A stretch of 64,000 nt of DNA from Anaerolineales bacterium (GTDB taxonomy: Bacteria; Chloroflexota; Anaerolineae; Anaerolineales; Villigracilaceae): assembly GCA_025056175.1 (NCBI GenBank), contig JANWWK010000043.1, forward strand, positions 1-64,000, written 5' to 3'. A model generated the notes under the pieces. It ran no database searches, was not told the origin of the DNA, and saw only the letters and a program-made list of their open reading frames with translations. The first letter of the stretch is position 1. Each line of letters opens with the position of its first letter. The translations under genes were made by a program, and so were the position numbers. This document shows positions 58,928-64,000 of the stretch, piece after piece.

Positions 58928-60106
58928 ATGACACCGATTGATTTTTCCCACCGCCTCGCCTCCCTGCGTGAACGACACGCTGCCCTGCTCACCCGCCCCA
59001 ACGCCACCGACCCGCGCTGGGACAATGGCATCTACACCCGCTGGCAGAATCCGGTCGTCACCGCCGCGCACGTCCCGCTCGAATGGCGCTACGACCTCAA
59101 CCCGCAGACCAATCCCTTCTTGATGGAACGCCTGGGAGTCAACGCCGCCTTCAACCCCGGCGCCATCGAACACCAGGGCAAAATCCTGCTCGTCTGCCGG
59201 GTGGAGGGCTGGGACCGCAAATCCTTCTTCGCCATCGCCGAAAGCGATAGCGGGGTAGATAACTTCCGCTTCTGGGACGAACCCATCCTGCTGCCGGAAA
59301 CGGACGACCCCGATACCAACGTCTATGACATGCGCCTGACCCGCCATGAAGATGGCTGGATTTACGGCGTCTTTTGCACCGAGCGTAAAGACCCAAACGC
59401 CCCGCCCGGAGACCTTTCCAGCGCCATTGCCCAGGCCGGAATTGCCCGCACCCGCGACTTGAAAACGTGGGAGCGCCTGCCCGACTTGAAGACCCGCTCG
59501 CCCCAACAGCGCAATGTGGTGCTTCATCCCGAATTTGTGGACGGCAAATACGCCTTCTACACCCGCCCGCAAGACGATTTCATCACCGCAGGCAGCGGGG
59601 GCGGCATCGGCTGGGGCTTGAGCGATGCGATGAACCCGGCGGTTATCGAGCGCGAAATCATCATTGAACCGCGCGTTTATCACACCATCAAGGAACTCAA
59701 GAACGGCGAAGGCCCAGCCCCGCTCAAGACCGAACGCGGCTGGCTGCATCTGGCGCACGGCGTCCGCAACACTGCCGCCGGATTGCGCTATGTGCTGTAC
59801 CTGTATCTGACCGAGTTGGAACGCCCCTGGGTGGTCACCCATCAGCCGGGCGGCTACTTCCTCGCGCCGGAGTTCGAGGAGCGCGTGGGCGATGTCAGTA
59901 ACGTGGTGTTCTGCAACGGTTGGGTGGCGCGCGCCGATGGCAGCGTGTTTATCTACTATGCCTCGTCCGACACCCGCATTCATGTCGCCACCAGCACACT
60001 CGACCAATTGCTCGATTATGTCGTCAACACTCCGCCAGATGGCTTCCGCTCCTATGCCAGTGTGCAGACACGGCTGGATTTGATTCGGCGAAATCGGGGA
60101 GGGTAG
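58928..60106 (+). CDS. GH130 phosphorylase, 4-O-beta-mannosyl-glucose phosphorylase type
   Basis: 392 aa. GH130 enzymes cleave beta-mannosides with phosphate to give mannose 1-phosphate. [45 protein letters not shown] (about 75-120) matches the subfamily 1 pattern (RVEG.DRKSFFA, G.DNFRFW), whose known activity is on mannosyl-beta-1,4-glucose. Other conserved parts are [17 protein letters not shown] (about 132, catalytic Asp) and [19 protein letters not shown]. An ATG at 58910 overlaps the previous stop, but ATG 58928 has AAGGA 7 bp ahead and is preferred. It points to mannan or glucomannan breakdown. Confidence 0.92.
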   Translation: MTPIDFSHRLASLRERHAALLTRPNATDPRWDNGIYTRWQNPVVTAAHVPLEWRYDLNPQTNPFLMERLGVNAAFNPGAIEHQGKILLVCRVEGWDRKSFFAIAESDSGVDNFRFWDEPILLPETDDPDTNVYDMRLTRHEDGWIYGVFCTERKDPNAPPGDLSSAIAQAGIARTRDLKTWERLPDLKTRSPQQRNVVLHPEFVDGKYAFYTRPQDDFITAGSGGGIGWGLSDAMNPAVIEREIIIEPRVYHTIKELKNGEGPAPLKTERGWLHLAHGVRNTAAGLRYVLYLYLTELERPWVVTHQPGGYFLAPEFEERVGDVSNVVFCNGWVARADGSVFIYYASSDTRIHVATSTLDQLLDYVVNTPPDGFRSYASVQTRLDLIRRNRGG

Positions 60107-60212
60107 CAGGATTTCGTTTCTCTTACACCCGGTCCTCGCCAGGTAACCAGAGAAGCGATGTCTGCTCTTCCTGGGGACGAGCGGCCAGGGTCAGGGCAGT
60201 CAAGGAGTTCCC

Positions 60213-62609
60213 ATGCAATACGGCTATTTTGACGACCAGAACAAAGAATACGTCATCACCCGCCCCGATACGCCTCAATCGTGGAGCAACTATCTCGGCA
60301 GCACCGAATACGGCGCCATCATCACCAACAACGCCGGGGGCTACGGCTTCTACCAATCCGGCGCGCGCGGACGCTTCCTGCGCCTGCGCTTCAACAGCAT
60401 CCCCGCCGACCAGCCGGGACGCTATTTCTACATCCGAGACCAGCAGAGCGGCGACTACTGGTCGGCCTCCTGGCAACCGGTGGGCAAGCCGCTCTCCGCG
60501 TATCAATCTACCTGCCGCCATGGGACGGGCTACACGGTCATCGAAGCCCGCTATGCCGGAATCCGCTCCGAAGCCACTTACTTCGTCCCGCTCGGTCAGC
60601 ACTTTGAGTATTGGCGGCTGACCGTGACCAACGAGAGCGACCGCCCGCGTGAATTGGGGATTTTCACCTATTGCGAGTTCACCAACAACTGGGAAACGAC
60701 CCAGGACGGCGTCAACCTGCAATACTCGCTCTTCATCATTCGCGGCAAGCGCCTGCCGAACGGCCTGCTGCGGGTTGTCAGCCAGGATAATCTGCCCATC
60801 TCCACCGACCTGACTCAGGGTGATGTCGGGCGCGGCGTGTGGATGGGGCTGGCTGGCGCGCCCCTCTCCGGGTACGACACCGGGCGGGCGGACTTTCTCG
60901 GCCCCTATCGCGGCTACCACAATCCGCTGGCGGTGGAACGCGGTGCGTGCAGCAACAGCAACGCCTATGGCGATAACGCCTGCGGCACGCTCCAGTGCAA
61001 CATCACCCTCCAGCCGGGAGAGAGCCGCGCGGTGCTGGTCTTGCTCGGCATCGGCGAAGCGCGCACGGTCGGGGCGGAGACTTTTGAGAAATTCGGCAAC
61101 CTGACGCAGGCCGAACACGAATTGGAGAAACTGAAAGCCCACTGGCACGCCCAACTCGGTCGGCTGACCGTGCAAACGCCGGACGAAGAACTCAATCACA
61201 CCGTCAACGTCTGGGGCCTGTACAACTGCCTGATTACCTTCAACTGGTCACGCGCCGCCAGCCTGGTCTATAACGGCGAACGCGACGGGCTGGGATTCCG
61301 CGATTCAGTGCAGGACATTTTGGGTGTGCTGACGGCCATCCCCGACCAGGCGCGGGAACGGCTGGAACTGCTGCTCACCGGCCAGGTGCAAAACGGCGGC
61401 GCGATTCCAGTTATCAAGCCTTTCGAGCATCATCCCGGCCACGAGAAAGCCCCCGCTCCCGAAGAATTCCGCTCGGATGACTGCCTGTGGTTCTTCGACG
61501 CCGTCCCGGCCTACGTTAACGAAACCGGCGACCTGGCTTTCTATCACAAAATCCTGCCGTATGCCGATGTGGGCGAGGATACCGTCTTCGGCCACCTGCG
61601 CCGCGCCCTGGAGTTCAACCTGGAGCGCACCGGGCGCAACGGCCTGACCTGCGGCCTGCTGGCTGACTGGAACGACTGCCTGAAACTCGGCTTTCACGGC
61701 GAGAGTTTGTTCGTGGCTTTCCAGGTTTATCGCGGACTGAAGATTTTGTCCGAGATTGCGGAACGGATAGGCCGCCCGGCAGACAAGGCCTGGGCCGAAA
61801 CGCAACGCGCCCGGCTGGAAGAGCGCATCCGCGCCTGCGCCTGGGATGGCGAATGGTTCATCTGGGCGGTGGGCGAAGATGGCACGGTGTATGGCACGAA
61901 GGACTTCGAGGAAGGACAGGTGTATCTCAACACGCAGGTTTGGGCGGTGATTAGCGGCGCGGCCACGCCAGAACAGGCGCAAACCTGCATGAAAACCGTC
62001 CGCGAACGGCTGGCAACCCCCTACGGACTGATGTTGTGCGCCCCGCCCTTCCGAAAGACCTCCATCGAGGTCATGCGGGCGGTGGTGTTCAATCAGGGCG
62101 TCAAGGAAAACGCTGGAATCTTCAACCACACGCAGGGTTGGGGCATCATGGCTGAGTGCCTGCTGGGCGAAGGCAACCGTGCATACGAGGTGTTGCGCGC
62201 CACCATGCCTGCCGCTTATAACGACCGCGCCGAAATCCGCCAGAGTGAGCCTTACGTTCAGGCGCAGACCACCTACTCACGCTATTCGCCGCGCGAGGGC
62301 AATGCCCGCACCGCCTGGCTGACCGGCGCGGCAGCCTGGTTCTATTTCAGCATCACGCACTATGTGTTGGGCATCCGCCCGGAAATTGACGGCTTGCGCC
62401 TCGACCCGTGCATCCCCGCCGCGTGGGATGGCTTCCGCCTGCGGCGTGAATTGCGCGGCAAGACGCTCGACATCACGGTTCATAACCCGGGCCATGTCCA
62501 GCGCGGGGTGGGCAAACTCCTGCTCGATGGCGAGCCGCTGGCGGGGAATTTCATCCCGTTCGAGAAGATGAGGGCGAACAGCCAGGTCGAGGTCTGGCTG
62601 GGCGATTAG
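60213..62609 (+). CDS. GH94 cellobiose/cellodextrin phosphorylase
   Basis: 798 aa. GH94 enzymes cleave beta-glucosides with phosphate to give glucose 1-phosphate, saving ATP. The N-terminal beta-sandwich starts MQYGYFDDQNKEYVITRPDTP, typical of cellobiose phosphorylase. The alpha/alpha-barrel shows NGERDGLGFRDSVQDILGV (about 350), GLLADWNDCLKLG (about 485, catalytic Asp) and NQGVKENAGIFNHTQGWGIMAECLLGEGNRAYEV (about 630). Cellobiose and cellodextrins are both possible. A 106-bp gap precedes it, with AAGGAG 6 bp before the ATG. It complements GH130 for phosphorolysis of glucomannan fragments. Confidence 0.94.
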   Translation: MQYGYFDDQNKEYVITRPDTPQSWSNYLGSTEYGAIITNNAGGYGFYQSGARGRFLRLRFNSIPADQPGRYFYIRDQQSGDYWSASWQPVGKPLSAYQSTCRHGTGYTVIEARYAGIRSEATYFVPLGQHFEYWRLTVTNESDRPRELGIFTYCEFTNNWETTQDGVNLQYSLFIIRGKRLPNGLLRVVSQDNLPISTDLTQGDVGRGVWMGLAGAPLSGYDTGRADFLGPYRGYHNPLAVERGACSNSNAYGDNACGTLQCNITLQPGESRAVLVLLGIGEARTVGAETFEKFGNLTQAEHELEKLKAHWHAQLGRLTVQTPDEELNHTVNVWGLYNCLITFNWSRAASLVYNGERDGLGFRDSVQDILGVLTAIPDQARERLELLLTGQVQNGGAIPVIKPFEHHPGHEKAPAPEEFRSDDCLWFFDAVPAYVNETGDLAFYHKILPYADVGEDTVFGHLRRALEFNLERTGRNGLTCGLLADWNDCLKLGFHGESLFVAFQVYRGLKILSEIAERIGRPADKAWAETQRARLEERIRACAWDGEWFIWAVGEDGTVYGTKDFEEGQVYLNTQVWAVISGAATPEQAQTCMKTVRERLATPYGLMLCAPPFRKTSIEVMRAVVFNQGVKENAGIFNHTQGWGIMAECLLGEGNRAYEVLRATMPAAYNDRAEIRQSEPYVQAQTTYSRYSPREGNARTAWLTGAAAWFYFSITHYVLGIRPEIDGLRLDPCIPAAWDGFRLRRELRGKTLDITVHNPGHVQRGVGKLLLDGEPLAGNFIPFEKMRANSQVEVWLGD

Positions 62610-62622
62610 AAAGGAGCGTTGT

Positions 62623-64000
62623 ATGAAACAAAATCTTACTTTTGGAATGATAGCCTGCTTCTTACTGATTGCCTTTGGGCTGCTGGCAGGCTGCCAGCCC
62701 GCCCCGGCAGGCTCCCCTCTCCCAGAGGAGCAGGGGGAAACGGCCACCGCCACTCTCACCCCTATCCCGCCGACGGCCACCAAACCCGCCAAACCAACCC
62801 GCAAGCCAAGCGCCACTCCCACCGAAGTCCCGCCCACACCCGCCGAGCCGAAAAGCGTGCATGAAAAGCACATCCAGGCCGTCAGCCCGGTGACGGATTC
62901 GATTCTGATGCTTCACTTCCGCGATGGTGAATACCGCTACAACAAGCGCAACCCGGCTTCGCTCATCTGGCGCGACATGCTGGATACCAGCCTGGCGCGC
63001 CTGACCGACACCTACACCATCACCTCGCCCGATAACCCCGATTACGCGGGCGGCCTGGCCCCGCTGCGTACCGGGCTGAAGAGCAAACCGACCGGCTTCG
63101 AGGGCATGTACCTGTCCAAATACATCAGCGACCACTGGGTTTTTCTGGAACTGCCCTTCCCGATGAAGCGCGGCAAGACTTACACGGTCATCATGAACCG
63201 CCTCGGCCCGCCGCAGACCATCGTTTTTGATGAATTCCAGCAATTCTCCGAAGCCATCAAGGTCAATCAGATTGGCTACAGCCCGCGCGCCCGCGTCAAA
63301 TACGCCTACCTGACGCTTTTCATGGGCGAAAACGGCCCGCTGGAACTGGAATCCCTGGCCGGAACGCCCTGCCACGTCGTCAAAGACGACGGCTCGAACG
63401 AGATTGTCTTCACCAACACCATCGCCAAGCGCAAAGACCTGGAAACCGGCGGCACTGACTTTTATCCCGGTAACGAAGCCGCCCAACAGATGTGGTTTCC
63501 CAAATTTAAATACATCTCCTACACGGGCGCGGACGTGTGGGAATGCGACTTTGGCGCTTTTCGCGGCGTGGCTGGCTACACCGGCAAGTACAAAATCGTG
63601 GTCGAGCGCATGGGCAGTTCGTTCCCCTTCCGCATAGACACCGACACTTACTACGAAGCCTGGCGGGATGTCATGCACGGCCTGTATATCCAGCGCGCTG
63701 ACATTCCGCGCGTCATGCCCTATACCGAGTGGGAGGTTCCTCTTCCCTACTGGCCGGTTGGCACGGTGTACTACGAAACCAGCGAACAGGCTTACGAAAC
63801 AGGCATCGTCAAACCCGAAACCGGCGTGACCAACGACAAAATCTTCGGCGGCTACTACGACGCGGCGGATTATGACCGCTGGTGGCAGCACATGTGGGTC
63901 AACCTGCGCCTGACCCTGGCTTACGAACTGCGCCCTGAGATTTATGTGGACGGTGAACTGTCCATTCCTGAAAATAACAACGGCGTGCCGGATATTCTCG
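62623..64000 (+). CDS. GH9 cellulase-like lipoprotein (5' part; runs off the window)
   Basis: The frame is open from ATG 62623 (AAAGGAG 6 bp ahead) to the window end, at least 459 residues. The lipobox is GLLAGCQP (Cys about 24), with a Pro/Thr/Lys linker to about 75. An Ig-like domain typical of CelD-type GH9 enzymes follows (IKVNQIGYSPRARVKYAYL, about 220; YKIVVERMGSSFPFRID). The GH9 barrel begins GLYIQRADIPRV, then GGYYDAADYDRWWQHMW (about 408, containing the catalytic-base Asp pair) and VDGELSIPENNNGVPDIL at the edge. Endo- or processive beta-1,4-glucanase activity outside the cell is expected. The proton-donor Glu lies beyond the window. Confidence 0.92.
   Translation, partial: MKQNLTFGMIACFLLIAFGLLAGCQPAPAGSPLPEEQGETATATLTPIPPTATKPAKPTRKPSATPTEVPPTPAEPKSVHEKHIQAVSPVTDSILMLHFRDGEYRYNKRNPASLIWRDMLDTSLARLTDTYTITSPDNPDYAGGLAPLRTGLKSKPTGFEGMYLSKYISDHWVFLELPFPMKRGKTYTVIMNRLGPPQTIVFDEFQQFSEAIKVNQIGYSPRARVKYAYLTLFMGENGPLELESLAGTPCHVVKDDGSNEIVFTNTIAKRKDLETGGTDFYPGNEAAQQMWFPKFKYISYTGADVWECDFGAFRGVAGYTGKYKIVVERMGSSFPFRIDTDTYYEAWRDVMHGLYIQRADIPRVMPYTEWEVPLPYWPVGTVYYETSEQAYETGIVKPETGVTNDKIFGGYYDAADYDRWWQHMWVNLRLTLAYELRPEIYVDGELSIPENNNGVPDIL

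Noticed and set aside
60107-60212. Gap before GH94 considered as a riboswitch
   Set aside because: No known aptamer signature and no terminator were seen; it looks like an ordinary intergenic stretch.
62662-63891. Open frame on the minus strand (409 codons)
   Set aside because: It is antisense to the GH9 lipoprotein, which has AAAGGAG, a lipobox and GH9 motifs.

Overview
The window comes from a GC-rich bacterial chromosome, most likely a member of the Chloroflexota, class Anaerolineae. This is inferred from gene content and style: sugar-binding lipoproteins with Pro/Thr/Ala-rich linkers, many carbohydrate ABC transporters and glycoside hydrolases, a HrcA/CIRCE-controlled groESL, a T-box in front of pheST, and several genes whose -10 box sits only 5-8 nt before the start codon (leaderless style). 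No rRNA, tRNA or CRISPR array was seen.

Layout. 1-150: tail of a transposase and a possible IS end. 380-9292: MOSC protein, groES-groEL behind a CIRCE operator, a polysaccharide deacetylase lipoprotein, then T-box-pheS-pheT-tsaD. 9298-18292: PLP-dependent desulfhydrase, sugar-phosphate transferase, two-component system 1, lytic transglycosylase, a membrane protein behind a double operator, thrB, a PIN/RHH toxin-antitoxin pair and an acyl-CoA carboxylase beta subunit. 18295-23300 (minus strand): a MacAB-like efflux operon with three small membrane proteins. 23470-36350: a hybrid kinase combining a LacI-type sensor, HisKA/HATPase, receiver and AraC output, followed by a beta-galactan operon (pseudo-receiver, binding protein with a starch-binding-like tail, two permeases, exported GH53, an unrecognised 609-aa protein, a zinc-ribbon protein and a cytoplasmic GH53). 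36373-41822: PAP2 phosphatase divergent from two-component system 2, a DUF624-like protein and an ABC exporter. 42065-64000: a large beta-glucan/beta-mannan locus. Its minus arm holds LacI, Lpl-type permeases, binding protein, GH116, GH4 and an exported epimerase-like lipoprotein. Its plus arm holds GH1, a six-hairpin-like glycosidase, two dehydrogenases, GH130, GH94 and the start of a GH9 lipoprotein.

How it works together. The two sugar loci look like complete import-and-digest units. In the galactan unit, an exported GH53 cuts galactan, the ABC transporter brings in oligomers, and a second GH53 without signal peptide finishes the work. In the second unit, GH9 and an Lpl-type importer would feed GH1, GH116, GH4 and the phosphorolytic enzymes GH94 and GH130, which fits cellulose/galactoglucomannan use. 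The LacI repressor has near-identical operators over its own promoter and over the GH1 promoter.

The most interesting regulatory signal is a pair of matching promoters about 13.6 kb apart. Each has 11-bp-phased CTGTGA boxes ending exactly 10 bp from a TAGAAT -10 box, one in front of the MacAB efflux operon and one in front of PAP2. A third, opposite-facing version precedes the response regulator at 37226. Together they predict an envelope-stress regulon run by two-component system 2.
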